Source: Rhodobacter sp. (GTDB lineage: Bacteria; Pseudomonadota; Alphaproteobacteria; Rhodobacterales; Rhodobacteraceae). Taken from it: a stretch of 64,000 bases of DNA. The notes below the pieces were generated by a model. That model had not been told where the DNA came from and did no database searches. It saw only the letters and a list, made by a program, of their open reading frames with translations. The stretch lies in the NCBI GenBank assembly GCA_020251025.1, contig JADCDI010000075.1:43147-107146 (forward strand). The letters run 5' to 3'. The stretch's first letter is position 1. Every line of letters begins with the position of its first letter. A program made the position numbers and the translations under genes. Below are positions 27,217 to 36,320 of this stretch, in pieces.

Positions 27217-27804
27217 ATGATTGCAGAAAGCAAACAGACCCCCCTGCTTGCAGGCTGGGCGATTGGCGCAGCCGCCGGCCTTGTGGCTGCAGGCGTGTCC
27301 TATGTCGTCGTGGGCCTGAGCCCCCTGCAGTGCTGCTTTGTCGGCGCGCTGATCTTCGCGGTCGTCGGGCTGATCCTTGGCCTGCCGGGGCGCGTTCAGG
27401 TCGCAACCGGCGCACCGGTGGATACCGGCATGCGCCCTGCGGATTTGCCGCCGCTGCCTGCCGGCGTGGCGCATCATGCGCCCGCTGCCGCGGCGGCGTC
27501 CGGCGCGGCGCTTGTGCCGCGCCGTCCTGCCGGGTTGACCGGCGCGCGCGGCGGGGCTGCCGATGACCTGAAGCGCATCAAGGGGGTCGGGCCGAAGCTT
27601 GAACAGCTGTGCCACAGCCTGGGCTTTTATCACTTCGATCAGATCGCCGCCTGGACGGACGATGAGATTGCCTGGGTGGACGAGAACCTTGAAGGCTTCA
27701 AGGGACGGGTGACGCGGGATGACTGGGTCGCGCAGGCGCGCATTCTGGCGGCGGGCGGCACCACGGAGTTTTCCGGCCGGGTCGACAAGGGCGATGTGTA
27801 CTGA
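27217..27804 (+). CDS. Membrane-anchored helix-hairpin-helix protein of the nuo operon
   Basis: A 195-residue protein. Two hydrophobic segments (residues about 11-33 and 38-58) precede a Pro/Ala-rich linker and a C-terminal helix-hairpin-helix-like domain (residues about 117-178) with DDLKRIKGVGPKLEQLCHSL and DQIAAWTDDEIAWVDENL. This C-terminal module is found in alphaproteobacterial nuo operons, fused to NuoE in some and free in others, and is often annotated as a 41-kDa Complex I-related subunit. Its role is unknown; DNA binding is not implied, since the same fold also mediates protein contacts. Its stop overlaps the next ATG. Confidence 0.75.
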   Translation: MIAESKQTPLLAGWAIGAAAGLVAAGVSYVVVGLSPLQCCFVGALIFAVVGLILGLPGRVQVATGAPVDTGMRPADLPPLPAGVAHHAPAAAAASGAALVPRRPAGLTGARGGAADDLKRIKGVGPKLEQLCHSLGFYHFDQIAAWTDDEIAWVDENLEGFKGRVTRDDWVAQARILAAGGTTEFSGRVDKGDVY

Positions 27805-28022
27805 TGGCCGGTCCGCAGGACCGTCACCTGGCCGGGCAGGCGCGGCGTGTCGCGATCGTCATCGCGGCAACCATGGTGCTGTGGATGGGGGCGCAGCTTT
27901 TGGGCGGCAGATTGGGCTGGTCCTCCCGGTTCGTGTTTCTGTTCGATCTTGCCGCTTTGGCCGCGTTCGTCTGGGCGCTGGTCGTGACCACCCGCATCTG
28001 GCGCGCGCGCCGGAGCAATTGA
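27804..28022 (+). CDS. DUF5337-like small membrane protein
   Basis: A 72-residue protein with two membrane helices (about residues 15-35 and 42-63) and basic ends, fitting the DUF5337 proteins found in Rhodobacterales nuo operons. It begins at ATG 27804 in a one-base overlap with the preceding HHH gene and is followed 10 bp later by nuoF. Possible assembly or accessory subunit of Complex I; that is inference from position. The DUF assignment is from memory of the family pattern, hence moderate. Confidence 0.68.
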   Translation: MAGPQDRHLAGQARRVAIVIAATMVLWMGAQLLGGRLGWSSRFVFLFDLAALAAFVWALVVTTRIWRARRSN

Positions 28023-28032
28023 GGACCAAACG

Positions 28033-29328
28033 ATGCTGAAGGATCAGGACCGCATCTTCACCAACCTTTACGGCATGCATGACCGCAGCCTGGCGGGGGC
28101 GAAGACGCGGGGGCAGTGGAACGGAACCGCCGCGATCCTGGCGCAGGGGCGGGACCGGATCATCGATCAGGTCAAGGCCAGCGGCTTGCGCGGGCGCGGT
28201 GGGGCGGGCTTTCCCACCGGCCTGAAGTGGTCCTTCATGCCGAAGGTGTCGGATGGGCGGCCGGCCTATCTGGTGGTCAATGCCGACGAATCCGAACCCG
28301 GCACCTGCAAGGACCGCGAGATCATGCGCCATGATCCGCACACCCTGATCGAGGGTTGCCTGATTGCCGGTTTCGCCATGGGGGCCAATACCGGCTACAT
28401 CTATATCCGGGGCGAATATATCCGCGAGCGTGAGGCGCTGCAGGCGGCGCTGGACGAATGCTATGATGCGGGCCTGCTGGGCCGGAATGCCGCAGGCTCG
28501 GGCTGGGATTTCGACCTGTATCTGCACCATGGGGCCGGGGCCTATATCTGTGGCGAGGAAACGGCGCTGCTGGAAAGCCTGGAAGGCAAAAAGGGCATGC
28601 CGCGCATGAAGCCGCCCTTTCCGGCGGGGTCGGGCCTGTATGGCTGCCCCACCACGGTGAACAATGTGGAATCGATTGCGGTGGTGCCGACCATCCTGCG
28701 GCGCGGGGCCGACTGGTTCGCCAGCTTCGGGCGGCCGAACAATACGGGCACGAAGATTTTCGCCATTTCCGGCCATGTCAACGCGCCCTGCGTGGTGGAA
28801 GAGGCGATGTCGATCCCGCTGCGCGAATTGCTGGACCGGCACTGCGGCGGCGTGCGCGGCGGCTGGAAGAACATCAAGGCGGTGATCCCCGGCGGGTCAT
28901 CGGTGCCGCTGCTGACGCAGGCGCAATGCGACGATGCGCTGATGGATTTCGACTGGCTGCGCGAACAGCGTTCGGGTCTGGGCACGGCGGCGGTGATCGT
29001 GATGGATCAGTCCACGGATGTCATCAAGGCGATCTGGCGGCTGTCGAAGTTCTACAAGCATGAATCCTGTGGCCAGTGCACGCCCTGCCGCGAGGGCACG
29101 GGGTGGATGATGCGGGTGATGGACCGCCTGGTGCGCGGCGAGGCCGAAGTGGAAGAGATCGACATGCTGGTTTCCGTCACCAAACAGGTGGAAGGGCACA
29201 CGATCTGCGCCCTTGGCGATGCGGCGGCCTGGCCGATTCAGGGGCTGGTGCGGGCGTTCCGGGAAGAGATCGAGGACCGGATCAAGGCCCGCAAGTCCGG
29301 TCGCATGGGTGCGATGGCGGCGGAGTGA
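28033..29328 (+). CDS. nuoF: NADH-quinone oxidoreductase subunit F
   Basis: NADH- and FMN-binding subunit (51-kDa type, 431 residues) with cluster N3. The FMN loop is [18 protein letters not shown], the NADH-side motif [20 protein letters not shown], and the 4Fe-4S ligands are in [16 protein letters not shown] with a fourth Cys in [12 protein letters not shown]. Start ATG 28033 has GAGGACC ahead. It ends GAMAAE with the sequence TGGCGGCGGAGTGA, a string repeated at other junctions in this part of the operon. Confidence 0.97.
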   Translation: MLKDQDRIFTNLYGMHDRSLAGAKTRGQWNGTAAILAQGRDRIIDQVKASGLRGRGGAGFPTGLKWSFMPKVSDGRPAYLVVNADESEPGTCKDREIMRHDPHTLIEGCLIAGFAMGANTGYIYIRGEYIREREALQAALDECYDAGLLGRNAAGSGWDFDLYLHHGAGAYICGEETALLESLEGKKGMPRMKPPFPAGSGLYGCPTTVNNVESIAVVPTILRRGADWFASFGRPNNTGTKIFAISGHVNAPCVVEEAMSIPLRELLDRHCGGVRGGWKNIKAVIPGGSSVPLLTQAQCDDALMDFDWLREQRSGLGTAAVIVMDQSTDVIKAIWRLSKFYKHESCGQCTPCREGTGWMMRVMDRLVRGEAEVEEIDMLVSVTKQVEGHTICALGDAAAWPIQGLVRAFREEIEDRIKARKSGRMGAMAAE

Positions 29329-29334
29329 CCGGGG

Positions 29335-29619
29335 ATGTTCTTCGAGCAATTGCTCATCAGCTTGCCGTTTCTGTGCCTGGGGATCGTGCTTTCGGCCTTG
29401 TCGATGATGGCACCGCAGCATGATCTGGCGGGGCTGTGGCGGGCCGCCTGTGTGGCCGCTGCCTTGGCCCCCGCAACGGTGGTTCTTGAAATCCTGACCC
29501 CGGGGTGGTCGCTTGACGGCGTGATGGCGGGCGCACTTGTGTTGTCTCTGGTCGTGTCGGCCCCCCTTGCCGCGGCGATGAGCCTGACTGTCGCCTTTCG
29601 CCTGCGCCGGGCGGCATGA
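29335..29619 (+). CDS. Small hydrophobic membrane protein, unknown function
   Basis: A 94-residue, very hydrophobic protein with about three membrane segments (residues 7-24, 34-52 and 62-86) and a basic C-terminus, FRLRRAA. It starts six bases after the nuoF stop, with GGGG just before the ATG, and is followed by a short gap and a lipoprotein gene. I do not recognise a family. Position suggests it is co-transcribed with Complex I, perhaps as an accessory membrane protein of this lineage. Confidence 0.65.
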   Translation: MFFEQLLISLPFLCLGIVLSALSMMAPQHDLAGLWRAACVAAALAPATVVLEILTPGWSLDGVMAGALVLSLVVSAPLAAAMSLTVAFRLRRAA

Positions 29620-29701
29620 TGGGTGTGCGGGGTTCCCGGCCATGACCGATGTGACCACCCGGCCCATTCCTTTGCCCGGGCGCTGTGGCGGCGGAGTGAC
29701 G

Positions 29702-30073
29702 ATGACGCGGGCGGCGGTGATCTGCATGGCCGCAATGCTGGCCCTGTCCGGCTGTGGCAAGGGGCCGGAGGCGGCGCTTCAACCGATGACTCCGGCCCGC
29801 GAGAAGGTGATGGTGGAAGGCATCGAATTCACGACCGACCTGCGTGAAGGCCCGCCGGGCGAGCGGCTGACCCCGATGGGGGCGGTGCCGACGGCTGGTC
29901 TGGGTGTGATCGTGCGCCGGGCCGACGGGGCGGACCTTGCCAACAGCGAAGGGCGCATCGCCAAGGCAGCCGCCGAAAAGGGCTGCAACGCGGCAGGCGG
30001 CACCTTCAACCGGGCGGTGCTGGGCCGCTATGAAGGGGCGGGGACCTGGGTTTTTGACGGGGTTTGCACATGA
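29702..30073 (+). CDS. Small lipoprotein, unknown function
   Basis: A 123-residue protein with a clear lipoprotein signal: RAAVICMAAMLALSGCGKG, where LSGC is the lipobox and Cys20 would be lipidated. The mature part is rich in Gly and Ala and has two further cysteines (EKGCNAAGGTF and the C-terminal VFDGVCT) that could pair. The start at 29702 is chosen because GGAG stands six bases ahead and the signal begins there; an in-frame ATG at 29642 would bury the signal. ATGA overlap with the next gene. A periplasmic or outer-membrane protein made with Complex I is unexpected. Confidence 0.72.
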   Translation: MTRAAVICMAAMLALSGCGKGPEAALQPMTPAREKVMVEGIEFTTDLREGPPGERLTPMGAVPTAGLGVIVRRADGADLANSEGRIAKAAAEKGCNAAGGTFNRAVLGRYEGAGTWVFDGVCT

Positions 30074-30564
30074 CAGGGTTGCATCTGGCCGAGCTGAACA
30101 TCGGGCGGCTGCTGGCCCCCACCGACGATCCGCGCGTGGCCGGATTCATGGGCGCGCTGGACCGGGTGAATGGCCTGGGCAAAAGGATGCCGGGCTTCGT
30201 GTGGATGATGGAAGGTTCGGGTGAACCGGGCACCGGCAATACCGCGACAAAGATCGGCGGCGATCCGCAATTCGTCTCGAACCTGACGGTGTGGGAAAGC
30301 GTGGAGACGCTGGAGAATTTCGTCTGGAACACCGTGCACCGCGCCTTCTACGAACGCCGGGCCGAATGGTTCGAGGTGCTTGGAAAGATGCATTTCGTGA
30401 TGTGGCGGGTGCCTGCCGGGCATCGGCCAACGCTGGACGAAGGCCTGGCGCGGCTGGATCACATGCGGGCGCATGGGGACAGCGACCACGCCTTCGGCTG
30501 GTCCTGGCTGAAAGAGGCGCGGCTCTACCGGCAGCACCAATGCAACCCGATGGCGGCGGAGTGA
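30070..30564 (+). CDS. DUF3291 domain-containing protein
   Basis: A 164-residue cytoplasmic protein of the DUF3291 family, a ferredoxin-like (ABM-type) fold. LAELNIGRLLAPTDDPRVAGFMGALDRVN, GFVWMMEG, NLTVWESVETLENFVWNTVHRAFYERRAEWF and HFVMWRVPAGHRPTLDEG match the family throughout. Related folds include antibiotic monooxygenases and muconolactone isomerases, but no catalytic function is assigned. It is joined to the lipoprotein gene by ATGA and ends with the recurring GGCGGCGGAGTGA string, which may serve as ribosome-binding site for the small gene six bases on. Confidence 0.85.
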   Translation: MTGLHLAELNIGRLLAPTDDPRVAGFMGALDRVNGLGKRMPGFVWMMEGSGEPGTGNTATKIGGDPQFVSNLTVWESVETLENFVWNTVHRAFYERRAEWFEVLGKMHFVMWRVPAGHRPTLDEGLARLDHMRAHGDSDHAFGWSWLKEARLYRQHQCNPMAAE

Positions 30565-30569
30565 TTGGC

Positions 30570-30773
30570 ATGTGTTACGGAAATCTTGACCCCGGATATG
30601 CGATACGCGAAACCGAGGCGCGCCTCGGAAATGTTTATTTACAGGGTAATAAGGGTATTTCTTTGCAAGGCATTGCTGACCCTGCACCTGCAAGCGGACC
30701 TGCCTTCGGGCCGGTCTCATGGCTGCGCGCCGCGCTGGCGCGGCTGAACCGGAAGGACAAGGCGCATGTCTGA
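30570..30773 (+). CDS. Small protein of 67 residues upstream of nuoG
   Basis: ATG 30570 with GGAG eight bases ahead opens 67 codons in a sensible composition: [19 protein letters not shown], a Pro/Ala-rich middle and a basic end [16 protein letters not shown]. It overlaps nuoG by eight bases, the same type of junction as the cytidylyltransferase/SDR pair at 1 kb. The first half is visibly AT-richer than its surroundings. A competing 60-codon frame at 30565 overlaps it but lacks a good ribosome-binding site. No family recognised; cytoplasmic by sequence. Confidence 0.55.
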   Translation: MCYGNLDPGYAIRETEARLGNVYLQGNKGISLQGIADPAPASGPAFGPVSWLRAALARLNRKDKAHV

Positions 30774-32778
30774 TCTCAAGGCGATTTCGATCGACGGCAT
30801 CGTGGTTCATGTTGATCCGGCGATGACCATCATTCAGGCCGCCGAGGTTGCGGGCGTGGAGATTCCGCGCTTTTGCTACCACGAAAGGCTGACGATTGCC
30901 GGAAACTGCCGGATGTGTCTGGTGGAAGTGGTCGGTGGCCCGCCCAAGCCTGCCGCGTCCTGCGCCATGCAGGTGCGCGACCTGCGCCCCGGACCCAATG
31001 GCGAGCCGCCGCTGGTCAAGACCAATTCGCCCATGGTGAAAAAGGCCCGCGAGGGCGTGATGGAATTCCTGCTGATCAACCATCCGCTGGATTGCCCGAT
31101 CTGCGATCAGGGCGGCGAATGCGACCTGCAGGATCAGGCCATGGCTTACGGCGTGGATTTCAGCCGTTACCGCGAACCCAAACGCGCCAGCGACGATCTG
31201 GATCTGGGGCCGCTGGTGGCCACCAAGATGACGCGCTGCATTTCCTGCACGCGCTGTGTGCGCTTTACCACCGAAGTGGCCGGGATCACCCAGATGGGCC
31301 AGACCGGGCGGGGCGAGGATGCCGAGATCACCTCGTACCTCAATCAGACGCTCGAATCCAACTTGCAGGGCAATATCATCGATCTGTGCCCGGTGGGGGC
31401 GCTGACGTCAAAGCCCTATGCGTTTACCGCCCGGCCGTGGGAATTGTCCAAGACCGAAACCATCGATGTGATGGATGCCCTCGGGGCCAATATCCGCGTC
31501 GATACCAAGGGGCGCGAGGTGATGCGCATCCTGCCGCGCAACCATGACGGCGTGAACGAGGAATGGATTTCCGACAAGACCCGCTTTGTCTGGGACGGGC
31601 TGCGGCGGCAGCGGCTGGACCGGCCTTACCTGCGGGTTGCGGGCAAGCTGAAGCCGGTGACCTGGCCCGAGGCGCTGGCGGCGGCGGCAACAGCGATGCG
31701 GGGCAAGACCCTGGCCGGGCTGGTGGGCGATCTGGTGCCGGTCGAGGCGGCCTTTGCCCTGCGGCAGCTGGTCGAAGGGCTGGGCGGCAAGGTCGAGGCG
31801 CGCGTCGATGGCGCCAAGCTGCCCGCAGGCAACCGGTCGGCCTATGTCGGCACCGCGCGGATTGAAGATATCGATGCGGCCAGGTCGATTGTCCTGATCG
31901 GCACCAACCCGCGTCTGGAATCGCCGGTGCTGAACGCGCGCATCCGCAGGGCCTGGACCCTGGGGGCGCAGGTGACGCTGGTGGGGCCGACGGCGGACCT
32001 GACCTATGAGGTCAGCCATGCCGGGCCCGGGCGCGCGGCGCTGATGCGGCTGGTGGCCGAGGCAAGGCCGCTGGACAAGCCGGGGATCGTGATTGTCGGG
32101 CAGGGTGCCTTGACCGGGGCCGATGGCGAGGCGGTGCTGTCGCAGGCGATGGCACTGGCGCAGACCCAGGGCGCGGGGCTGCTGATCCTGCACACGGCGG
32201 CGGCGCGCGTGGGCGCGCTGGATGTGGGATGCACCACCGAGGGCGGCTTGCGCGCGGCAACGGACGGGGCCGAAGTGATCTACAACCTTGGCGCGGACGA
32301 GGTTGACATCGCGGCGGGCCATTTCGTGATCTATCAGGGCAGCCACGGTGACCGGGGCGCACACCGCGCCGACCTGATCCTGCCCGGGGCGGCCTATACG
32401 GAAGAAAACGGGCTGTTCGTGAACACCGAAGGCCGTCCGCAACTGGCCTTGCGCGCCGGATTTGCGCCGGGCGAGGCCAAGGAAAACTGGGCGATCCTGC
32501 GGGCGCTGTCGGCAGAACTTGGGGTGACCCAGCCCTGGGACAGCCTGGCGCAACTGCGCCGCGCGCTGGTGGCCGCCGTGCCGCATCTGGGCCGGATCGA
32601 CGAGGTGCCCCGGAACGACTGGCAGCCGCTGGCGCTGCGCGAACCGTCCCCGGCCGATTTCCGCACGGCGGTGACGGATTTCTACCTGACCAACCCGATT
32701 GCGCGGGCCTCTGTGCTGATGGCCGAACTTTCGGCGGGCGCTCTGGCACGGGCAACGGCCCCGCTGGCGGCGGAGTAG
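30766..32778 (+). CDS. nuoG: NADH-quinone oxidoreductase subunit G
   Basis: The 75-kDa-type subunit, 670 residues, carrying clusters N1b, N4 and N5. The N-terminal ferredoxin domain has [22 protein letters not shown]; the His-Cys3 motif is [19 protein letters not shown]; two further clusters are in [16 protein letters not shown] and [16 protein letters not shown]. The C-terminal molybdopterin-oxidoreductase-like domain (from about residue 220) lacks the extra N7 cysteines of the E. coli type and follows the shorter mitochondrial form. It ends APLAAE. Only an 8-bp overlap joins it to the small gene upstream; 184 bp separate it from nuoH. Confidence 0.97.
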   Translation: MSDLKAISIDGIVVHVDPAMTIIQAAEVAGVEIPRFCYHERLTIAGNCRMCLVEVVGGPPKPAASCAMQVRDLRPGPNGEPPLVKTNSPMVKKAREGVMEFLLINHPLDCPICDQGGECDLQDQAMAYGVDFSRYREPKRASDDLDLGPLVATKMTRCISCTRCVRFTTEVAGITQMGQTGRGEDAEITSYLNQTLESNLQGNIIDLCPVGALTSKPYAFTARPWELSKTETIDVMDALGANIRVDTKGREVMRILPRNHDGVNEEWISDKTRFVWDGLRRQRLDRPYLRVAGKLKPVTWPEALAAAATAMRGKTLAGLVGDLVPVEAAFALRQLVEGLGGKVEARVDGAKLPAGNRSAYVGTARIEDIDAARSIVLIGTNPRLESPVLNARIRRAWTLGAQVTLVGPTADLTYEVSHAGPGRAALMRLVAEARPLDKPGIVIVGQGALTGADGEAVLSQAMALAQTQGAGLLILHTAAARVGALDVGCTTEGGLRAATDGAEVIYNLGADEVDIAAGHFVIYQGSHGDRGAHRADLILPGAAYTEENGLFVNTEGRPQLALRAGFAPGEAKENWAILRALSAELGVTQPWDSLAQLRRALVAAVPHLGRIDEVPRNDWQPLALREPSPADFRTAVTDFYLTNPIARASVLMAELSAGALARATAPLAAE

Positions 32779-32962
32779 GGCCGTGGCGCTGATTTCGCGG
32801 CAAACTGTCGGGGATGGGTGGTGTTTCGTCCGCAGATGCGCTTTACAGCGGCGCGGCGGCAGTCCCCGCGCCCGTGTCCGTTGCATGGCCCCGGGGTGGC
32901 GGGCCGCAGCCGCGGCGGAGGGGGCAAAGACGCTGTGATGACGCTTGGGAAAATGGGGCGCC

Positions 32963-34000
32963 ATGAGTGACTTCTTGCAAACCGGGCCGGGCATTGCCCT
33001 GCTGATTGCGGGGCAATGCCTGCTGGTCGTAGGCTTTGTGATGATTTCGTTGCTGTTTCTGGTTTACGGCGACCGCAAGATCTGGGCGGCGGTCCAGATG
33101 CGGCGCGGGCCGAATGTGGTGGGGGCTTTTGGCCTGCTGCAATCGGTGGCCGATGCCCTGAAATATGTCGTCAAGGAAATCGTGGTGCCCGCCGGGGCCG
33201 ACCGCCCGGTGTTCTTTCTGGCCCCGATGCTCAGCTTCGTGCTGGCGATCCTGGCATGGGCGGTGATCCCGTTCAACGAAACCTGGGTCCTGTCGGACAT
33301 CAATGTGGCGATCCTGTTCGTCTTTGCCGTGTCCTCGCTGGAGGTTTACGGCGTGATCATGGGGGGCTGGGCGTCCAACTCCAAATACCCGTTCCTTGGC
33401 TCGCTGCGGTCTGCGGCGCAGATGATTTCCTACGAGGTGTCGCTGGGGCTGATCATCATCGGCATCATCATCTCGACCGGATCGATGAACTTCGGGGCCA
33501 TCGTCGCCGCGCAGGACGGCAACCTTGGCCTTTTGAACTGGTACTGGCTGCCGCATCTGCCGATGGTGGTTTTGTTCTTCATCTCGGCGCTGGCCGAAAC
33601 CAACCGCCCGCCCTTCGATCTGCCGGAAGCGGAATCGGAACTGGTGGCGGGGTTCATGGTGGAATATTCCTCGACCCCTTATCTTCTGTTCATGGCGGGG
33701 GAATACATCGCCATCTTCCTGATGTGCGCGCTGATGAGCCTGCTGTTCTTCGGCGGCTGGCTGTCGCCCATTCCCGGCCTGCCGGACGGCGCGCTGTGGA
33801 TGGTGCTGAAAATGGCATTCTTCTTTTTCCTGTTCGCCATGGTGAAGGCCATCGTGCCGCGCTACCGCTATGACCAGTTGATGCGGATCGGCTGGAAGGT
33901 GTTCCTGCCGATGTCTCTGGGCTGGGTGGTGCTGGTGGCGTTCCTTGCGAAGTTCGAGGTTGCGGGCGGCTTCTGGGCGCGCTGGGCCGTGGGGGGCTGA
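32963..34000 (+). CDS. nuoH: NADH-quinone oxidoreductase subunit H
   Basis: The ND1-type membrane subunit (345 residues, eight helices) that closes the quinone tunnel at the membrane surface. [20 protein letters not shown] and [15 protein letters not shown] are the first cytoplasmic loop, and [20 protein letters not shown] with [10 protein letters not shown] is the conserved acidic loop. Start ATG 32963 is where similarity begins. The 184-bp gap after nuoG contains one weak 51-codon GTG-start frame (32783-32938) that I do not call. A coiled-coil gene starts four bases after the stop. Confidence 0.97.
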   Translation: MSDFLQTGPGIALLIAGQCLLVVGFVMISLLFLVYGDRKIWAAVQMRRGPNVVGAFGLLQSVADALKYVVKEIVVPAGADRPVFFLAPMLSFVLAILAWAVIPFNETWVLSDINVAILFVFAVSSLEVYGVIMGGWASNSKYPFLGSLRSAAQMISYEVSLGLIIIGIIISTGSMNFGAIVAAQDGNLGLLNWYWLPHLPMVVLFFISALAETNRPPFDLPEAESELVAGFMVEYSSTPYLLFMAGEYIAIFLMCALMSLLFFGGWLSPIPGLPDGALWMVLKMAFFFFLFAMVKAIVPRYRYDQLMRIGWKVFLPMSLGWVVLVAFLAKFEVAGGFWARWAVGG

Positions 34001-34004
34001 GGGG

Positions 34005-34238
34005 ATGAACGAAAACGTTGAAAACCTGGTGCTTGAGCAGCTTCGGCTGATCCGACTGGATATCGGCGGTTTGAAAGGCGACCTCGACGCGTTCAAGGAG
34101 GAAGTCCGCACCGAATTCTCGGATGTGCGCAGTGATCTTCTTGGCCAACAGACGATGCTTTTCGGCTTGGCAACCGTCATCGGACAGATCGACCAGCGTG
34201 TCGAGCGGCTGGAACGGAAGCTGGGAGGCGGCGAATGA
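34005..34238 (+). CDS. Small coiled-coil protein between nuoH and nuoI
   Basis: A 77-residue, acidic, almost wholly helical protein. Heptads are visible: [20 protein letters not shown], then [20 protein letters not shown], and the final [19 protein letters not shown]. Proteins of this pattern are scattered in alphaproteobacteria near varied genes and have no known function. It starts four bases after nuoH with GAGGGG directly ahead, and its TGA overlaps the nuoI ATG. It separates nuoH from nuoI, which are normally adjacent, so it is probably an insertion kept in phase for translation. Confidence 0.72.
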   Translation: MNENVENLVLEQLRLIRLDIGGLKGDLDAFKEEVRTEFSDVRSDLLGQQTMLFGLATVIGQIDQRVERLERKLGGGE

Positions 34239-34729
34239 GCAGCATCGACTGGACCCGCGCGGGCAAGTATTTTCTGCTGTTCGACTTCATCAAGGGCTTT
34301 GGCCTTGGGATGAAGTATTTCTTCGCGCCAAAGGCCACGCTGAACTATCCGCATGAAAAAGGGCCGCTGTCGCCCCGGTTCCGGGGGGAACATGCGCTGC
34401 GCCGCTATCCCAATGGCGAGGAACGCTGCATCGCCTGCAAGCTGTGCGAGGCGATCTGCCCCGCCCAGGCCATCACCATCGATGCCGAACCGCGCGAGGA
34501 CGGCAGCCGCCGCACCACGCGCTATGACATCGACATGACCAAATGCATCTACTGCGGTTTCTGTCAGGAAGCCTGCCCGGTGGATGCCATTGTCGAGGGG
34601 CCGAATTTCGAATTCTCGACCGAGACGCGCGAAGAGCTTTTCTACACCAAGGAAAAGCTTCTGGACAACGGCGCGCGCTGGGAAACCGAGATTGCCCGCA
34701 ATCTTGAACTGGATGCGCCCTACAGATGA
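34235..34729 (+). CDS. nuoI: NADH-quinone oxidoreductase subunit I
   Basis: TYKY-type subunit (164 residues) with two 4Fe-4S clusters, N6a and N6b. Ligands are in [19 protein letters not shown] and [19 protein letters not shown]. The N-terminal amphipathic helix [17 protein letters not shown] lies along the membrane, and [20 protein letters not shown] closes the protein, as in mitochondrial homologues. It overlaps the coiled-coil gene by four bases upstream and the CMD-like gene by four bases downstream (ATGA both times). Confidence 0.97.
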   Translation: MSSIDWTRAGKYFLLFDFIKGFGLGMKYFFAPKATLNYPHEKGPLSPRFRGEHALRRYPNGEERCIACKLCEAICPAQAITIDAEPREDGSRRTTRYDIDMTKCIYCGFCQEACPVDAIVEGPNFEFSTETREELFYTKEKLLDNGARWETEIARNLELDAPYR

Positions 34730-35136
34730 CCGACGAATTCGCCCGGATGTTCAAGACCATGGTGGAGCAGGGCCAGGACATGGTCCGCACCTTCAACCCC
34801 GGCCTCGAGACGTTCCAGGTCAAGGGGCTGGAGGCGATGTTTCCGACCATGTCCAGGGACATGATGGAACTGTGGTTCGGCAAGACCTTCAACCGCGAGG
34901 GGCTGGATGCCAAGACCCGGCTTCTGGTGACCATCGCCGCGCTGACGGTGCTGGGCGCGCAGGCGGAACCCCAGTTGCGCCTGACCATCCGCCACGCGCT
35001 GGAAGCGGGGGCAACCCAGCGCGAGATTGCCGAGGTCATCTGGCAGATGAGCCTGTTCGGCGGCCTTCCCGCCATGACCAGGGCGCTGGAGACCGCGCAG
35101 GGCGTCTTTGCCGAAACCTCGGAGAAAAGCGAATGA
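34726..35136 (+). CDS. Carboxymuconolactone decarboxylase (CMD)-family protein without redox cysteines
   Basis: A 136-residue protein of the CMD/AhpD fold: [25 protein letters not shown], then [29 protein letters not shown], which is the family core. AhpD-type peroxidase partners have a C-x-x-C pair in this region; here there is no cysteine at all, so it is closer to the PcaC decarboxylase branch or a non-enzymatic member. The protein has a Met-rich N-terminus. It is embedded with four-base overlaps between nuoI and nuoJ, so it is made in step with Complex I. Its job there is unknown. Confidence 0.82.
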   Translation: MTDEFARMFKTMVEQGQDMVRTFNPGLETFQVKGLEAMFPTMSRDMMELWFGKTFNREGLDAKTRLLVTIAALTVLGAQAEPQLRLTIRHALEAGATQREIAEVIWQMSLFGGLPAMTRALETAQGVFAETSEKSE

Positions 35137-35747
35137 CCATCGCCGATTATGCCTTTTACGGCTTTGCCGTCGTGCTGGTCACTGCGGGGCTGCTGATGAC
35201 GGTGGCGCGCAACCCGGTGCATTCGGTGCTGTGGCTGATCCTGGCCTTTCTGAATGCCGCCGGGCTGTTCGTGCTGCTGGGGGCGGAATTCGTGGCGATG
35301 CTGCTGGTCATCGTCTATGTCGGCGCGGTGGCGGTGCTGTTTTTGTTTGTTGTCATGATGCTGGACATCGACTTTGCCGAGTTGAAGGGCGAAATGGCCC
35401 GCTACATGCCGCTGGCCGGGCTGATCGGGGTGATCCTGCTGATGCAGTTTTCGCTGGCCTTCGGGGCCTGGGTGCAGGCAGACGGGGCACCCGGCCTGCG
35501 TCAGGCGGTGACGCCCGACATGGCGCAGGTGGAAAACACCCGCGCCCTGGGCCTGCTGATCTATGACAAATACATCCTGCTGTTCCAGACGGCGGGCCTG
35601 ATCCTGCTGGTGGCGATGATCGGGGCCATCGTTCTGACCCTGCGCCACCGCAAGGACATCAAGCGCCAGAACGTGCTGGCCCAGATGTACCGCGACCCGG
35701 CCAAGGCGATGGAACTGGTGGATGTGAAGCCGGGGCAGGGGTTGTGA
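35133..35747 (+). CDS. nuoJ: NADH-quinone oxidoreductase subunit J
   Basis: ND6-type membrane subunit, 204 residues, five helices. [30 protein letters not shown] and [21 protein letters not shown] include the pi-bulge helix 3 that gates the quinone/proton connection. The C-terminal tail [20 protein letters not shown] is a basic cytoplasmic extension common in this group. Start overlaps the CMD-like stop (ATGA); its own TGA overlaps the ATG of an exported-protein gene (TGATG), and nuoK is displaced 656 bp downstream. Confidence 0.96.
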   Translation: MTIADYAFYGFAVVLVTAGLLMTVARNPVHSVLWLILAFLNAAGLFVLLGAEFVAMLLVIVYVGAVAVLFLFVVMMLDIDFAELKGEMARYMPLAGLIGVILLMQFSLAFGAWVQADGAPGLRQAVTPDMAQVENTRALGLLIYDKYILLFQTAGLILLVAMIGAIVLTLRHRKDIKRQNVLAQMYRDPAKAMELVDVKPGQGL

Positions 35748-36319
35748 TGCGACTTTCTACACTCACCGCTTCAATCGTCGCTTTGTATGCGATGACCAGT
35801 GCTGTAAGCGCCTGCACTTTCATCTGGGAAGGTGTCACGAAGTCCCAGATGGTAGCTCAAAGCAAACCCGTAGCGGTCGACCGGCAGTGCAGGACCATCA
35901 ATGCCGGCATCTATGACGAGCTGTCACTGGGTCCGGCAACTGATCTTGGTGATGGGCGTGTTCAGCAAGTTCTGAACGAACCCGACAAGTCTCGTGTTCT
36001 TCTCGCGGATTGCAATACACGCGAAGTCACCATCCTGCGGGGAGCCGAGACCGAGTATACGGAAACGTCCTGTGGCAGGTTTTACTCTTACGGCCCTGTG
36101 ACGGGTGATGACGCACCAATGTCTTTGTCTGTTGGAGCGAACCTGCACGAACTTGTCGACCTTGCCGCCGCGAAGGGCATAGCTGAGATCGACCCGAACG
36201 ACTATTTCTCCCGGTTTCGCGCGCGTGAAGGGAGGGTGGCCGTTGGCCGGAAAGATCGCTTCGATCTTCTGTGCGGCTGCAAGCGCCTTTACCCCGACAG
36301 CCCCGGCGCACAGAAATGA
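35747..36319 (+). CDS. Exported cysteine-containing protein A, unknown family (flanks nuoK)
   Basis: A 190-residue protein with a signal peptide (residues 1-22, cleavage before CTFIWE; VSAC could also act as a lipobox). The mature part holds five to six cysteines and ends LLCGCKRLYPDSPGAQK. It shares with the gene after nuoK (36718) the CTF start, a central strand (VLLADCNTREVTILRG), a helix (LHELVDLAAAKGIAEI) and the GCKxLYPxSPGA ending, so the two look like diverged paralogues. The coding sequence looks AT-richer than its neighbours and codon use differs. It starts in a TGATG junction with nuoJ and is followed by a palindromic repeat. I do not recognise the family. Confidence 0.72.
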   Translation: MRLSTLTASIVALYAMTSAVSACTFIWEGVTKSQMVAQSKPVAVDRQCRTINAGIYDELSLGPATDLGDGRVQQVLNEPDKSRVLLADCNTREVTILRGAETEYTETSCGRFYSYGPVTGDDAPMSLSVGANLHELVDLAAAKGIAEIDPNDYFSRFRAREGRVAVGRKDRFDLLCGCKRLYPDSPGAQK

Positions 36320-36320
36320 A

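Noticed and set aside
30565..30747. A 60-codon frame overlapping the 67-codon gene before nuoG
   Set aside because: Weaker start context and composition; the 30570 frame has GGAG at correct spacing and overlaps nuoG as other coupled genes do.
32783..32938. A 51-codon GTG-start frame between nuoG and nuoH
   Set aside because: Cys/Arg-rich product, no ribosome-binding site and no recognisable family; possible but not supported.
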